From positions 1 to 64,000 of the forward strand of contig JAKFUU010000006.1 of the NCBI GenBank assembly GCA_021732525.1: a stretch of 64,000 nt of DNA. The letters are read 5' to 3'. Of the stretch, positions 45,625 through 59,879 are shown in pieces (position 1 is the first letter of the stretch; the number at the start of each line of letters is the position of its first letter). This DNA is from Sphingomonadaceae bacterium. GTDB taxonomy: Bacteria; Pseudomonadota; Alphaproteobacteria; Sphingomonadales; Sphingomonadaceae. The translations under genes and the position numbers were made by a program. The notes under the pieces are model-generated. The model had not been told where the DNA came from and searched no databases. It saw only the letters and a program-made list of their open reading frames with translations.

Positions 45625-46938
45625 TTAATATTTGCTGATCTCCACTTCCATTTCGCGGAAACCATGCACGAAACAGGCATGGACGCGGCGCAATTGACCG
45701 GTGGGGTTCACCTGCATCCGGCGTTTATGCATTTCTTCCAGCAATATCCGAATTTGCAATTCGGCCAGCCGCGCGCCGACGCAGCGGTGAATGCCATAGC
45801 CAAAGGCCAGATGCCGGCGGGCATTTTCGCGGTCAACGATCAGCTTGTCGGCCTCGGGAAACACGCTTTCATCGCGGTTTGCCGAGATATACCACAACAG
45901 AACTTTGTCATCTTTCTTGATTTCATGGCCAAACAGATCATGATCCTCCAGCGCGGTGCGCCGCATATGCGCCAGCGGCGTTTGCCAGCGGATAATTTCC
46001 TGCACCGCATTGGGGATCAATGCGGGGTCCGCTTGCAGTTTGGCGCGTTCACCGGGAAATTGGTTCAACCCATAGGCAAGGCCGGACATGGTGTTGCGCG
46101 TGGTATCATTGCCGCCCACAATCAGCAGCACCAGATTGCCCATAAATTCCATCTGATCCATATGGTTCATCGCGTCGGAATGGATCATCATTGAGATGAG
46201 ATCGGGCGTCGGTGGGGCGTTTACCCGCTCGTTCCAAAGCCCCTGAAAATATGCGCCCAGTTGGAATAATATCGTGCGCCGATGGCCGTCCAATTCGGGA
46301 ATATTTGATATTTCCACATCCCCGGCCCAATCCGACCAGAAAGTGAGCAGATGCCGGTCCGCCCAAGGAAATCCGAAAAGGATCGCCAACATGCCGGTGG
46401 CCAATTCGACCGAAACCTTCTCGACCCAATCAAACGGCTTGTTCCAAGGCAATGAATCGAGTGTTTCGGCGGTTCTCAGCCGGATTTCCTCCTCCATCCG
46501 CTTCATTTCAGCCGGGGTAAAGGCGGGGGCGACCGTGCGCCTTTGGCCGGTATGTTTGGGCCGGTCCATGGCGATAAACATCGGCAGACGGAAATCATCG
46601 CCTTCTTTGGGATCGGCAATCGTGATCCCGCCCTTGCTCACATCGGAAGAATAAATTTCGGGCAATGCCTCTATATGCTGGATCGGTTTATGCGTGGTGA
46701 CATTCCAAAAAGCGCCGAATGCCGATTGCTCCACTTTGTTGATCGGGGCTTTTTCGCGCATCTCGGCAAAGGGTACGCGCCATAAATCTTTGCTATATAG
46801 CTCCGCACGGCTCACATCCCAAGGGTCGGTCGCCGCTTCAGATATCCTGGGATGCTGCCGAAAATGAAGCTCCAGCGCCTCATCGGCGGTGGGCGAGGTT
46901 ATTAGCTGGCTGGTATCGATCAACGGGGCAGATGCCAT
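45625..46938 (-). CDS. Cytochrome P450, CYP153-like (second of a tandem pair)
   Basis: 437 aa, very similar to its neighbour. The haem loop LAFGYGIHRCVGARLAELQIRIL gives Cys386; GGNDTTRNTMSG, WQTPLAHMRRTALEDHDLFG and KKDDKVLLWYISANRDESV are shared. The ATG at 46938 with SD GAAGGAGAG is used. The duplication probably covers different chain lengths or terpenoid substrates. Both genes are read leftwards and the pair is probably cotranscribed. Confidence 0.94.
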   Translation of the reverse strand: MASAPLIDTSQLITSPTADEALELHFRQHPRISEAATDPWDVSRAELYSKDLWRVPFAEMREKAPINKVEQSAFGAFWNVTTHKPIQHIEALPEIYSSDVSKGGITIADPKEGDDFRLPMFIAMDRPKHTGQRRTVAPAFTPAEMKRMEEEIRLRTAETLDSLPWNKPFDWVEKVSVELATGMLAILFGFPWADRHLLTFWSDWAGDVEISNIPELDGHRRTILFQLGAYFQGLWNERVNAPPTPDLISMMIHSDAMNHMDQMEFMGNLVLLIVGGNDTTRNTMSGLAYGLNQFPGERAKLQADPALIPNAVQEIIRWQTPLAHMRRTALEDHDLFGHEIKKDDKVLLWYISANRDESVFPEADKLIVDRENARRHLAFGYGIHRCVGARLAELQIRILLEEMHKRRMQVNPTGQLRRVHACFVHGFREMEVEISKY

Positions 46939-47025
46939 TGAGACTCTCCTTCTCTCACGGCGCATAGCATGGCATTACTGACAATAATGTCAATCCCGTT
47001 TCGATTGGCAACTGTTTTGCGAAAC

Positions 47026-48273
47026 TTAACGCGGCAGAGGAATCAGGCCAAATAGCTTGCGTTTCTTTGCGGTATTCTTTGCCCCGCCTGCGCCCGATTT
47101 CATGACGTTGCGTTTGAACAGATGCACACCGATACGCAGCAACAGCACCGTGAAGAATGCCTGGCCAATCACCGCCACCGCATGATGCCACAATGTCGGC
47201 ATCTGCGCGGCGCGCGCGATCATCGCAAAGGGCGAGCTGAATGGGAATATCGCCGCAAATTGTTCGATAGGTTGATCAAGCTGCGTTACGGTATAAGCCG
47301 AAAAAAAGAATATGATAAGCTGCACCATTGTGACCGGCATCGACAATGTCTGCACCTCGCGCACGGTTGCAGCCATCGCGCCGATGCCCAAAAATAGCGC
47401 GCCCAGCATCAGATAGGTCATGGTGAAATACACCACGCCCAGGATCAAAAATACCGGCCAGCCAACCGCCGGCGCGGGAATGGCATCCAGCGGCAGACTG
47501 CTGGCCAACAGCGCAAAACCGCTGATACCCGTGCCGGTCCATATTGTGATGCCGATCAACGACATGATCAGCATCGCAAATAGCTTGCCGACAAACACCG
47601 CTTCAATCGGGATCGACGCTGCCAATATCTCAATGATCTTGTTGGATTTTTCTTCGACCAAATTGCTGAGCACCATGCCGGTGAGCAGCACGGTGAGAAA
47701 ATACATGATCACCTGCGCCAATTGTCCGGTGACCTGCTGACCTTTTTTGGCCCCGCTCGCGCTCTTTGTAACAATCTCCATATCAACCTTTGGCAGCTGA
47801 GTGGATTGCCCACTTTTTGCATAGCCGATGAGCATGGCAATTTCATCGTCATTGCGGTCGGCTTCGCTCTGGGTTGCGGTGATCTTTGGATTTTCCAGCG
47901 ATCCCGAAACGACGGCGACAAGGCTGTTTTTCTTATCCGTCAGATATTCGCGCGGGCTTTTGCCGGGCTGCGTGCCGGATTTTTCGTCCTGCTTTCCGAT
48001 TGATCGAAGCTCGGGATACCAGCCTTGGCCGACTTGCTCCGCCAGCTGACTGCGCACCGCAAGCAGCCGCATGGTATCCTGTTCGGACATTAATATCCCA
48101 ACGGTGGGCTTGTCTGAATCTTGCTTAATTTGTCCGCCCAATGCGCCGGCCGCAACGCCGACAATCACCGGGAACAAAGGCCCCAGCAGAAACAGAATGA
48201 AGGCCTTGGAAAATATGATCGCGGTTAAATCGCGGCGACCGATGACGATTGCAGCGCGGATTATCTCTTTCAT
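47026..48273 (-). CDS. natB: ABC exporter permease, NatB/ABC-2 type
   Basis: 415 aa. One N-terminal TM (AFILFLLGPLFPVIVGVAAGAL), a large extracytoplasmic domain to ~190, then a cluster of five TM helices (VIMYFLTVLLTGMVL; IPAPAVGWPVFLILGVVYFTMTYLMLGALFLG; MVQLIIFFFSAYTVT; others). Matches the ABC2_membrane_3 group. The ATG overlaps the ATPase stop by 4 bases (ATGA). In the NatAB family the substrate is Na+ or lipid-like compounds; here it is unknown. Confidence 0.9.
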   Translation of the reverse strand: MKEIIRAAIVIGRRDLTAIIFSKAFILFLLGPLFPVIVGVAAGALGGQIKQDSDKPTVGILMSEQDTMRLLAVRSQLAEQVGQGWYPELRSIGKQDEKSGTQPGKSPREYLTDKKNSLVAVVSGSLENPKITATQSEADRNDDEIAMLIGYAKSGQSTQLPKVDMEIVTKSASGAKKGQQVTGQLAQVIMYFLTVLLTGMVLSNLVEEKSNKIIEILAASIPIEAVFVGKLFAMLIMSLIGITIWTGTGISGFALLASSLPLDAIPAPAVGWPVFLILGVVYFTMTYLMLGALFLGIGAMAATVREVQTLSMPVTMVQLIIFFFSAYTVTQLDQPIEQFAAIFPFSSPFAMIARAAQMPTLWHHAVAVIGQAFFTVLLLRIGVHLFKRNVMKSGAGGAKNTAKKRKLFGLIPLPR

Positions 48274-49205
48274 AGCAAAGCCTCCGCCATTTCTTCATCC
48301 ATTTCGGCGGCCACCGCTTCGCCGGCAATCGCTACAAACGCATCATGCAGCCCGGGGCGTTCGATCGACAAAGATTTAACCCCCGCCTTGCCCTCAACCA
48401 GCGCGGTTAACAAGGGTTCAACCCCGCTTTCGGGCAAGGTGAAATGCCACCAATTGCCTTCGACCCGGCAATCATCCGGCAGGGCCCCGCGCCATGGCCC
48501 ATCGCGGCTTTCGGTTTCCAAATGGACTTGCGGGCGCAGCCGGTCGCGTGCGGTGGATACCAGCCCGTCAAAACTGATCTTGCCCTTGGCGATAATCGCG
48601 ATCCGCTCACACAGCCGCTCGGCATGGGCGATGACATGGGTGGAAAAAATAACCGTCACGCCCTTTTCCGCCTGCGCCCGGATCATCCGTTCCAGCTTCG
48701 CCTGATTGAGCGCATCCAGCCCGGAAAAAGGCTCATCAAGCACAATTAATTTGGGATCATGCACGATCGTACCGATCAGTTGCACGGTTTGCGCCATGCC
48801 CTTGGATAGCTGCTTAATCTGGCGGTCGGCGGCATAGCCAAGCCCGGCCTCGTCCAGCATCATCCGGCCTTTATCGCGCGCCGCTTTCAATGGCATCCCG
48901 CGCAGCGCGCCCATGAAAGCGATGGTATCGACCGCGCGCATCGATTGATACAATCCGCGTTCTTCGGGCAGATAGCCAACATTGCGCGACTGGCTGATCG
49001 GTTTTTGCGAACCCAGCAAGCTGCGCGTGCCCTCATCGGGATCAATAATGCCGAGCAACGTGCGCAGCATCGTGGTCTTGCCCGCGCCATTTGGCCCCAA
49101 TATTCCGAAAATGCTGCCTTCTGGGATGTTGAGATCGATGCCGTCTACCGCGCGAAACCCGTCAAATATTTTCACAAGGCCGCGCGCCTCGATTGCATGT
49201 ATCAT
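48270..49205 (-). CDS. natA: ABC exporter ATP-binding protein, NatA type
   Basis: 311 aa. Walker A GPNGAGKTTML, Q-loop 'GYLPEERGLYQ', signature LSKGMAQ, Walker B KLIVLDEPFSGLD and the H-loop STHVIAHA. The C-terminal DUF4162-like extension is present (RPGLHDAFVAIAGEA). The start at 49205 (MIHAIEARGLVKIF) is better than one 16 codons upstream. It is upstream of the permease on the same minus transcript. Divergent from queG. Confidence 0.95.
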   Translation of the reverse strand: MIHAIEARGLVKIFDGFRAVDGIDLNIPEGSIFGILGPNGAGKTTMLRTLLGIIDPDEGTRSLLGSQKPISQSRNVGYLPEERGLYQSMRAVDTIAFMGALRGMPLKAARDKGRMMLDEAGLGYAADRQIKQLSKGMAQTVQLIGTIVHDPKLIVLDEPFSGLDALNQAKLERMIRAQAEKGVTVIFSTHVIAHAERLCERIAIIAKGKISFDGLVSTARDRLRPQVHLETESRDGPWRGALPDDCRVEGNWWHFTLPESGVEPLLTALVEGKAGVKSLSIERPGLHDAFVAIAGEAVAAEMDEEMAEALL

Positions 49206-49264
49206 GTAAACCGCCCCAAAAGACTGATGCCAAAGAAATAATGAATGTGTCATAGAGTCTTTGC

Positions 49265-50392
49265 ATGAAGAGAGACAAGATAAATCTGGTTAACGCCGTT
49301 AAAGATCGCGCGGCGGCGGAGGGTTTTGCCGCCTGCGGAATTGCGCCCGCCACGCTTGCCCCCGAAGCATCGGCACGGCTTCATGCTTGGCTATCGGATG
49401 GCCGTCACGGCGATATGATCTGGATGGAAAGCCGCGCCGATGAACGCAGCGATCCGCAAAAATTATGGCCGCAGGTGCGCAGCGTGATTATGCTGGGGAT
49501 GAGCTATGCGCCCGGCCATGACCCGATGGCGCTGGCGCAATATCCCGATCATGCCCGTATTTCGGCCTATGCGCAGGGCCGCGATTATCATGATGTCGTG
49601 AAGGGCGCGCTGAAACGGCTGGCGGGATGGTTGGCGCAGGAAAGCGGGGCGGATGTGAAGGTATTTGTCGATACCGCGCCGGTGATGGAGCGGGCATTGG
49701 CGCAGGCCGCTGGGATCGGTTGGCAGGGCAAACATACCAATATCGTCAGCCGTGATCACGGCAGTTGGCTGTTTCTGGGGGCGATATACACGACAGCCGA
49801 TTTGCCCACCGATTTGCCAACGGCCGATCGTTGCGGTTCGTGCAACGCCTGCCAGGATATTTGCCCAACGGCGGCTTTTCCTGCGCCATATCAGCTTGAT
49901 GCGCGGCGCTGTATCTCTTATCTGACCATCGAGCATAAGGGGCCAATCCCGCATGATTTGCGTGCAGGGATCGGCAATCATATTTACGGCTGCGACGATT
50001 GTTTGGCGGTTTGCCCTTGGAATAAATTTGCGCAGGCCGCGGCAACGCATAAGGCGTTCCATCCGCGCGCCGAACTGTCTGCGCCGGAAATTGGCGATTT
50101 GCTGACCTTGGATGACGCGGCGTTTCGGGCGCTATTTTCCGGCTCGCCCGTCAAAAGAACGGGCCGTGCGCGGTTCATCCGCAATGTGCTCATTGCTGCG
50201 GGCAATAGCGGGAATGCCGCCCATCGGGAGAAGATACGCGCATTGCTCGATGACAGCGAACCCATCGTTCGGGGTGCCGCCATCTGGGCGTTGCAACAGA
50301 TTGACCCGGATGATTTCGCGGTGGAGCGCGATGTTCGCTTGCCCCGCGAAAGCGACCGCGATGTTCAGATGGAATGGGACGCTAACGCTTGA
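49265..50392 (+). CDS. queG: Epoxyqueuosine reductase
   Basis: Reduces epoxyqueuosine to queuosine in tRNA, the final step of queuosine synthesis, using cobalamin and two [4Fe-4S] clusters. 375 aa. Clusters: Cys190, Cys193, Cys196 and Cys200 ([13 protein letters not shown]), and Cys216, Cys243, Cys246 and Cys250 ([11 protein letters not shown]). The N-terminal reductase-like part and a C-terminal HEAT-like tail ([18 protein letters not shown]) are intact. Convergent with the next minus gene, overlapping by 11 bases. Confidence 0.97.
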   Translation: MKRDKINLVNAVKDRAAAEGFAACGIAPATLAPEASARLHAWLSDGRHGDMIWMESRADERSDPQKLWPQVRSVIMLGMSYAPGHDPMALAQYPDHARISAYAQGRDYHDVVKGALKRLAGWLAQESGADVKVFVDTAPVMERALAQAAGIGWQGKHTNIVSRDHGSWLFLGAIYTTADLPTDLPTADRCGSCNACQDICPTAAFPAPYQLDARRCISYLTIEHKGPIPHDLRAGIGNHIYGCDDCLAVCPWNKFAQAAATHKAFHPRAELSAPEIGDLLTLDDAAFRALFSGSPVKRTGRARFIRNVLIAAGNSGNAAHREKIRALLDDSEPIVRGAAIWALQQIDPDDFAVERDVRLPRESDRDVQMEWDANA

Positions 50393-50801
50393 TCAACGCA
50401 TTGACACAGGCGGCGCGGTCCACTTCGGCACCGTCGCGGCGGCGGCCGTCGATATGGGTGGCAATTTCGGTGCCACCTGCTCCTTCCGGGTAGAGATAGA
50501 TATCCAAGACGCAGGCCGCGCCGACAAATTGCAGCTTGCGGCCATTGGCTTCCTGCACATTCAACCGCGGTTCGCCAAACAGCCGGATTAACGCCGCGCT
50601 GTCTTTGCCGATAACGGCCTCCAGCCCGCGCTCCGATACCGGCGCGCGGGCCGCTGCGGCGGGCAAATCGCGTTTGACACCAACGGGCGCAGGAATATTC
50701 GGCTGGTTTGCCGTGGCGGTGGCGGTGGACGCACCGGCATTTGCGCCAACGCATCCGGCCAGAATGAAATAGCTCAGCAAGGCGATGAAAACAAACCGCA
50801 T
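50382..50801 (-). CDS. Small lipoprotein, 139 aa
   Basis: [21 protein letters not shown] carries the lipobox ILAGC, giving an outer-membrane or inner-membrane lipoprotein. The mature part has an Ala/Thr-rich linker, then a C-terminal domain (~58-139) with [28 protein letters not shown] and two Cys in [11 protein letters not shown] and RAACVNAL that could form a disulfide. Resembles sphingomonad lipoproteins of unknown role. The 3' end overlaps queG by 11 bases. Confidence 0.8.
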   Translation of the reverse strand: MRFVFIALLSYFILAGCVGANAGASTATATANQPNIPAPVGVKRDLPAAAARAPVSERGLEAVIGKDSAALIRLFGEPRLNVQEANGRKLQFVGAACVLDIYLYPEGAGGTEIATHIDGRRRDGAEVDRAACVNALIKR

Positions 50802-50906
50802 GTCTCCTTTTATCGGCCCTTATGGCTGCGTCAATCGGTATAAGCGCTTGCCGCAAGGAGCGCGAGACATTAGGGCGCGGCAAAGCTTTCAAATCAAGGA
50901 ATGATA

Positions 50907-51908
50907 ATGCCGCAAACCCGCTATGATGTGCTCGCCATTGGCAACGCGATTGTTGATGTGATTTCCGAAACCACCGATGATTTTATCGCCAGCGAAGCAT
51001 TGACCAAGGGCGGGATGCAGTTGATTGATGCGGCGCGCGCGCGCGCGCTTTATGATGCGATGGGACCCGCGCGGGAAATAAGCGGCGGTTCGGGCGCGAA
51101 CACGCTCGCCGGGCTCGCCACGCTGGGCCAGAAATGCGCCTTCATTGGCCAGATTGCGGATGATCAGCTTGGGGAGGTTTTCGCGCATGATATTCGCGCG
51201 ACCGGGATCGATTTCGATGTGCCGCCATTGGGCAAAGAGCCGCCAACCGCACGCTGTTTGATTCTGGTGACCCTCGATGCGCAGCGCACGATGAATACTT
51301 TCTTGGGTGCATCGCAATATTTGGCCGCTGGGTTGATCGATAAGGATTTGATCGCCAGCGCCGCGATCCTCTATCTTGAAGGTTATTTGTGGGACCCCGA
51401 AGAACCGCGTGCGGCCATGCGTGCGGCGATCGAACATGCCAAAGCGGCGGGCCGCAAGGTGGCTTTCACGCTGTCCGATGCCTTTGTGATCGATCGGCAC
51501 CGCGCCGATTTCTTGAGCCTGATGGATGATGGCTTGATTGATATTTTATTCGCCAATGAGGTGGAGATTTGCTCGCTCCAACAGGATGAGGATTTTGAAA
51601 GCGCGGTGACCGCCAGCGCGGCAAAGGTTCCTTTGCTGATCGTAACGCGCGGCGAACATGGCGCAATCGCGGTTCAAAATGAACAGCGCTTTGCGGTTCC
51701 CGCCGAGCATGCCGAACGGCTGATCGATACCACGGGCGCGGGAGATTTATTTGCGGCGGGCGTGCTATCTGGGCTTAGTCAGGGCCGCCCGATTGCCGAT
51801 TGCCTAAAGATGGGCGCAATATGCGCGGCGGAGATTATCTCGCATTATGGCGCGCGGCCCGAGGCGGATATTAAGGCATTGGTAGAGAAAGGATTATCTG
51901 CGGCCTGA
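50907..51908 (+). CDS. Adenosine kinase-like PfkB sugar kinase
   Basis: 333 aa. PfkB-family signatures: GGSGANTLAGLATLG and the anion hole/catalytic DTTGAGDLFAAGVL with Asp280 as base. AIGNAIVDVI opens the fold. In alphaproteobacteria this length and these motifs fit adenosine kinase, which salvages adenosine to AMP, though ribokinase-type specificity cannot be excluded. The ATG at 50907 is used because AGGA sits 6 bases upstream; the ATG at 50901 is too close. Confidence 0.92.
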   Translation: MPQTRYDVLAIGNAIVDVISETTDDFIASEALTKGGMQLIDAARARALYDAMGPAREISGGSGANTLAGLATLGQKCAFIGQIADDQLGEVFAHDIRATGIDFDVPPLGKEPPTARCLILVTLDAQRTMNTFLGASQYLAAGLIDKDLIASAAILYLEGYLWDPEEPRAAMRAAIEHAKAAGRKVAFTLSDAFVIDRHRADFLSLMDDGLIDILFANEVEICSLQQDEDFESAVTASAAKVPLLIVTRGEHGAIAVQNEQRFAVPAEHAERLIDTTGAGDLFAAGVLSGLSQGRPIADCLKMGAICAAEIISHYGARPEADIKALVEKGLSAA

Positions 51909-51924
51909 TCCGCATCGAACCCTT

Positions 51925-52593
51925 TTAAAAATCAACAAGCTCATAATGCGCCGGCGGGGTTATCCCCTCCATCCGTTCGGACAATAATGGCCGGAAACTG
52001 GGGCGAGATTTGAACATCGCATACCATGCCTTGGTTTGTTTATGTCCAGCCCAATCAATCCCGTGGAGATAATCGGCCACCGAAATCTGCGCCGCCGCCG
52101 CAAGATCGGCCATGCTCATCGTGGAGCCGGCAATCCAGGCGCGATGGTCGATCAGATAATCGATATAATCAAGGTGGCTATTGGCCAGCTTCATCGCCTC
52201 ACGCAGCATTTTGGCATCGGGCGGTTGCCGGTAAACCAGTCGCTTCGTCATTCGTTCATGCAGCAGGGGTGCGGTAACATCGCCGAAAAATTGCTGGTCA
52301 AACAAGGCAACACAGCGGCGAATTTCGGCGCGGTATATCGCAGTGCCATTAATCATCGGATTTTTATCGACGGTTTCGTCAAAATATTCGCAAATGGCAA
52401 CGCTATCGGACAGCACGATCCCATTATCATCCTTAACCACGGGGGTGCGCCCTGCGGGGTTCATTTGCAGAAATTCGTCGCGGTGATCCCATGGATTTTC
52501 GCGCGTAAGGCTGTAAGCAATAGCTTTTTCGCCAAGCAACAAACGAGCCTTGCGAGAGAAAGGACAGAGAGGAAACTGATAAAGATGCCACAT
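51925..52593 (-). CDS. fzlA: GST-fold protein, probable FzlA cell-division factor
   Basis: 222 aa. GST N-domain (LYQFPLCPFSRKARLLLGEKAIAYSLTRENPWDHRDEFLQMNPAGRTPVV) and all-helical C-domain. The C-terminal end RPSFRPLLSERMEGITPPAHYELVDF has the 'RPSFRPLL-x-x-R...G-x-x-PP-HY' tail that marks FzlA, the essential GST-like protein that links FtsZ to septal wall synthesis in Caulobacter. It may therefore not be an enzyme. Starts at the ATG at 52593. Minus strand, convergent with the adenosine kinase gene. Confidence 0.75.
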   Translation of the reverse strand: MWHLYQFPLCPFSRKARLLLGEKAIAYSLTRENPWDHRDEFLQMNPAGRTPVVKDDNGIVLSDSVAICEYFDETVDKNPMINGTAIYRAEIRRCVALFDQQFFGDVTAPLLHERMTKRLVYRQPPDAKMLREAMKLANSHLDYIDYLIDHRAWIAGSTMSMADLAAAAQISVADYLHGIDWAGHKQTKAWYAMFKSRPSFRPLLSERMEGITPPAHYELVDF

Positions 52594-52677
52594 GACGTTG
52601 CTGTTACGAGCGAATGTTCGGAAAGGAAAGGGGGTTGACGAAGACGCTTGCCGCGGATGATGGCATTATCTGGAAAC

Positions 52678-52757
52678 GCCATGGTGAGCGAAGCAGGACA
52701 ATTCAGAGTGCACTGATTGCGCTAGATTGCTTTGTCACCGCGCTCCTCATAATGACG
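52678..52757. repeat. Decayed copy of the 16462-16544 repeat
   Basis: GGTGAGCGAAGCAGGACAAT and CTAGATTGCTTTGTCACC followed by GCTCCTCATAATGACG correspond to the arms of the intact copy, with many substitutions. 52594-52852 otherwise holds no gene. Confidence 0.55.
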
Positions 52758-52852
52758 ATCCACATTTATCGCACGCCGCCCCTCATGTCATCATGCTCGA
52801 AATATCGGGGGTTGCTGTGATACGGATTGCGGCATCTGTCATATCAAATCCC

Positions 52853-57375
<4,523 letters not shown>

Positions 57376-57379
<4 letters not shown>

Positions 57380-57462
57380 GGCGATTTCGCTTTATCGGAT
57401 TGGTTCTTTGAATAGGCTTCGTTGCGCCGGGATAATTTCGATCTGTTGGTCATGCGGCTCAT
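57376..57462 (-). CDS. Possible 28-codon leader ORF coupled to gltB
   Basis: ATG AGC CGC ... to TGA, whose stop overlaps the gltB ATG as ATGA. The peptide is basic (MSRMTNRSKLSRRNEAYSKN, then QSDKAKSP). SD-like AAAGGGA is close to the first ATG; a second ATG three codons on has a better spacing. Could act in translational coupling of gltB; it may also be chance. Confidence 0.35.
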
Positions 57463-57476
57463 GTCCCTTTGCTTAA

Positions 57477-58919
57477 TCAAGCCGCCGCATTCACGGATTT
57501 GGCGATGCCGCTCATCCAACGGTGCATAGGTTCGGCCACATCGCGGCCATCCTTGATCGCCCATACCACCAGGCTCGCGCCGCGGACAATGTCGCCAATG
57601 GCAAAAACACCGGGCAGGTTGGTCATCATGCTTTTATGATCGACACGGATGGTGCCCCAGCGCGTGACGGCAAGTTCATCGGCGCCAAATAGCCGGGGCA
57701 GATCTTCCGCCTCAAAACCCAGCGCGGTTATCACCATATCGGCATCAAGTGTGAAATCGCCCTTGGGGTCGGTTTCGGGCGCGCGGCGGCCGCTGGCATC
57801 GGGCGCGCCCAGGCGCATTTTGGAACCGTGGACGGTTGTTACGGCGTCTTGACCGCCGAAATTTTTCGGCCCCGATAGCCAGACAAACTCCACGCCCTCT
57901 TCCTGCGCATGGGCCACTTCGCGCTGCGATCCGGGCATATTTTCGCGATCCCGCCGGTAAAGACATTTGACTGATTTTGCCCCTTGGCGGACGGCGGTGC
58001 GCACACAATCCATCGCGGTATCGCCGCCGCCAATCACAACGACATTTTTGCCCGCAGCATTCATCTGGCCGTCATCAAACGCCGGCACGGCGTCACCAAA
58101 ACCCTTGCGGTTGGATGCGGTGAGATAACCGAGCGCGGGGACAATGCCGGCAAGGCCGACGCCGGGTAGTTTGATATCACGCGGCTTATAAACACCGGTG
58201 GCGATCAGCACCGCGTCATGCCGCGCGCGCAAATCATTCAGGCTGGCGTCGCGCCCCACTTCGAAATTTTGGTGAAAGCGGATGCCGCCTGCGCGCAGCC
58301 GTTCGGCGCGGCGCATCACAATATCTTTTTCCAGCTTAAAACCAGGGATGCCATAGGTAAGCAAACCACCTGCCCGGTCATAGCGGTCGTAAATATGCAC
58401 TTCGTAACCCGCCACGCGCAGATATTCCGCCGCCGTCAACCCGCCCGGACCCGCCCCGATGACGCCCACCGATTGGCCGCGCGCTGCGCCGGGCTGAACC
58501 GGTTCGACCCAGCCTTCGGCCCAGGCGGTATCGGTGATGTATTTTTCGACGCTGCCAATGGTCACCGCGCCGTGGCCGGCAAATTCGATCACGCAATTGC
58601 CTTCGCACAAACGGTCTTGCGGGCAAATCCGCCCGCATATTTCGGGCATGGTCGATGTCAGGCTGGACATTTCATAGGCTTCGCGCAGCCGCCCCTGCGC
58701 CGTCAGCCGCAACCAATCGGGGATATGGTTGCCCAAGGGACAATGCACCGAACAATAAGGCACACCGCATTGCGAACAGCGCGCGCTTTGCTCGGTGGCC
58801 GCTTTGGGTGCATAACGGTTTGCTATCTCCGCAAAATCCTCCGCGCGCAATTTGGCCGCCCGCTTGTCCGGGAAGGCTTGCGCGGTGGCAACGAATTTCA
58901 ACATTGGGTCATTGGCCAT
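57477..58919 (-). CDS. gltD: Glutamate synthase (NADPH) small subunit
   Basis: 480 aa. Two Cys clusters at the N-terminus for the iron-sulfur centres (CSQCGVPYCSVHCPLG and CGRICPQDRLCEGNC). FAD-binding GAGPGGLTAAEYLR; NAD(P)H-binding VVIGGGDTAMDCVRTA; C-terminal GVFAIGDIVRGASLVVWAI. Supplies electrons to GltB. It is upstream of gltB on the minus strand and the order gltD-gltB is conserved in few bacteria; a 97-base gap separates them. Confidence 0.98.
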   Translation of the reverse strand: MANDPMLKFVATAQAFPDKRAAKLRAEDFAEIANRYAPKAATEQSARCSQCGVPYCSVHCPLGNHIPDWLRLTAQGRLREAYEMSSLTSTMPEICGRICPQDRLCEGNCVIEFAGHGAVTIGSVEKYITDTAWAEGWVEPVQPGAARGQSVGVIGAGPGGLTAAEYLRVAGYEVHIYDRYDRAGGLLTYGIPGFKLEKDIVMRRAERLRAGGIRFHQNFEVGRDASLNDLRARHDAVLIATGVYKPRDIKLPGVGLAGIVPALGYLTASNRKGFGDAVPAFDDGQMNAAGKNVVVIGGGDTAMDCVRTAVRQGAKSVKCLYRRDRENMPGSQREVAHAQEEGVEFVWLSGPKNFGGQDAVTTVHGSKMRLGAPDASGRRAPETDPKGDFTLDADMVITALGFEAEDLPRLFGADELAVTRWGTIRVDHKSMMTNLPGVFAIGDIVRGASLVVWAIKDGRDVAEPMHRWMSGIAKSVNAAA

Positions 58920-59078
58920 CAGGCGAATCTCCGATTACCCGAGCGCCTTATGGGTCCGCCGCCGCATTGTCACGCAAAAAGCTGCATAAAGGTAAGTTAT
59001 ACTGACTTATCTTTGAATATTTCTAAAGACCCTTCGGCGCCGCGCAATGAAATTACAAAAAAAAGTAATATATCGGAC

Positions 59079-59879
59079 CTATTTTTGGGCCAGCCAGATC
59101 AAAGCCGCCACCCCCGCGCCAATCCGGTACCAAGCAAATGGCCCAAATCCATAGCGCGTCACCACCGACACGAAAGTTTTCACCACGATCAGCGCCACGA
59201 CAAAAGACACCAGCGATCCCGTTGCGATCAGCCACATATCGTCGATGGTCAGTTCATGGCGCGCACCGTATAATTTATAGGCGGTCGCCCCGGATAAAGT
59301 AGGAACGGCGAGAAAAAAGCTAAATTCGGCGGCCGTTTTGCGGTCCACACCAAATGCCATCGCGCCCAGGATCGTCGCGCCCGACCGGCTAACCCCAGGG
59401 ATCATAGCCAAACATTGGACCATGCCGATCCATGCCGCCGTCTTTAACGGAACCGCGGCCACACCGCCCGCCTCGACCGGTTTGGCCAAGCGTTCGACCA
59501 GCAAAATCGCGACGCCGCCGATAATCAGCGACCATGCCACCAAAACCGCGTTGCCCAGCATCAATTCGATGGCACCGCCAAAAGCAAGGCCCAGCAACAC
59601 CGCCGGCAAAAATGCAATCAGCAGGTTGCGGGCGAAGGCCCATGCGCCGCGCTCAAGGGTGAACAGCCCTTTGGCAACATCCCAAAATGTCCGCCAATAA
59701 AGCACGATAACCGCCAATATCGCGCCGGGCTGGATCGCGATGTTAAACACCTCCCATGCCTTCTGATCAAAACCCATGAGCTCGGTGGCCAGAATCAAAT
59801 GCCCCGTTGACGATACCGGCAGATATTCGGTGATCCCTTCGACAATGCCCAGGATAACCGCAATCCAAAATTCGCTCAT
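59079..59879 (-). CDS. uppP: Undecaprenyl-diphosphatase
   Basis: 266-aa membrane enzyme that recycles undecaprenyl diphosphate for cell-wall synthesis. The PAP2-unrelated BacA motifs EGITEYLPVSSTGH and GVSRSGATI are intact. Eight or so TM helices are seen. Start MSEFWIAV at 59879; the ATG overlaps the stop of the next gene upstream as ATGA. It gives bacitracin resistance in other species by raising recycling. Confidence 0.97.
   Translation of the reverse strand: MSEFWIAVILGIVEGITEYLPVSSTGHLILATELMGFDQKAWEVFNIAIQPGAILAVIVLYWRTFWDVAKGLFTLERGAWAFARNLLIAFLPAVLLGLAFGGAIELMLGNAVLVAWSLIIGGVAILLVERLAKPVEAGGVAAVPLKTAAWIGMVQCLAMIPGVSRSGATILGAMAFGVDRKTAAEFSFFLAVPTLSGATAYKLYGARHELTIDDMWLIATGSLVSFVVALIVVKTFVSVVTRYGFGPFAWYRIGAGVAALIWLAQK

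Noticed and set aside
49291-49307. TTAA-N5-TTAA at the start of queG
   Set aside because: Spacing is wrong for a CtrA box and it lies in coding sequence.
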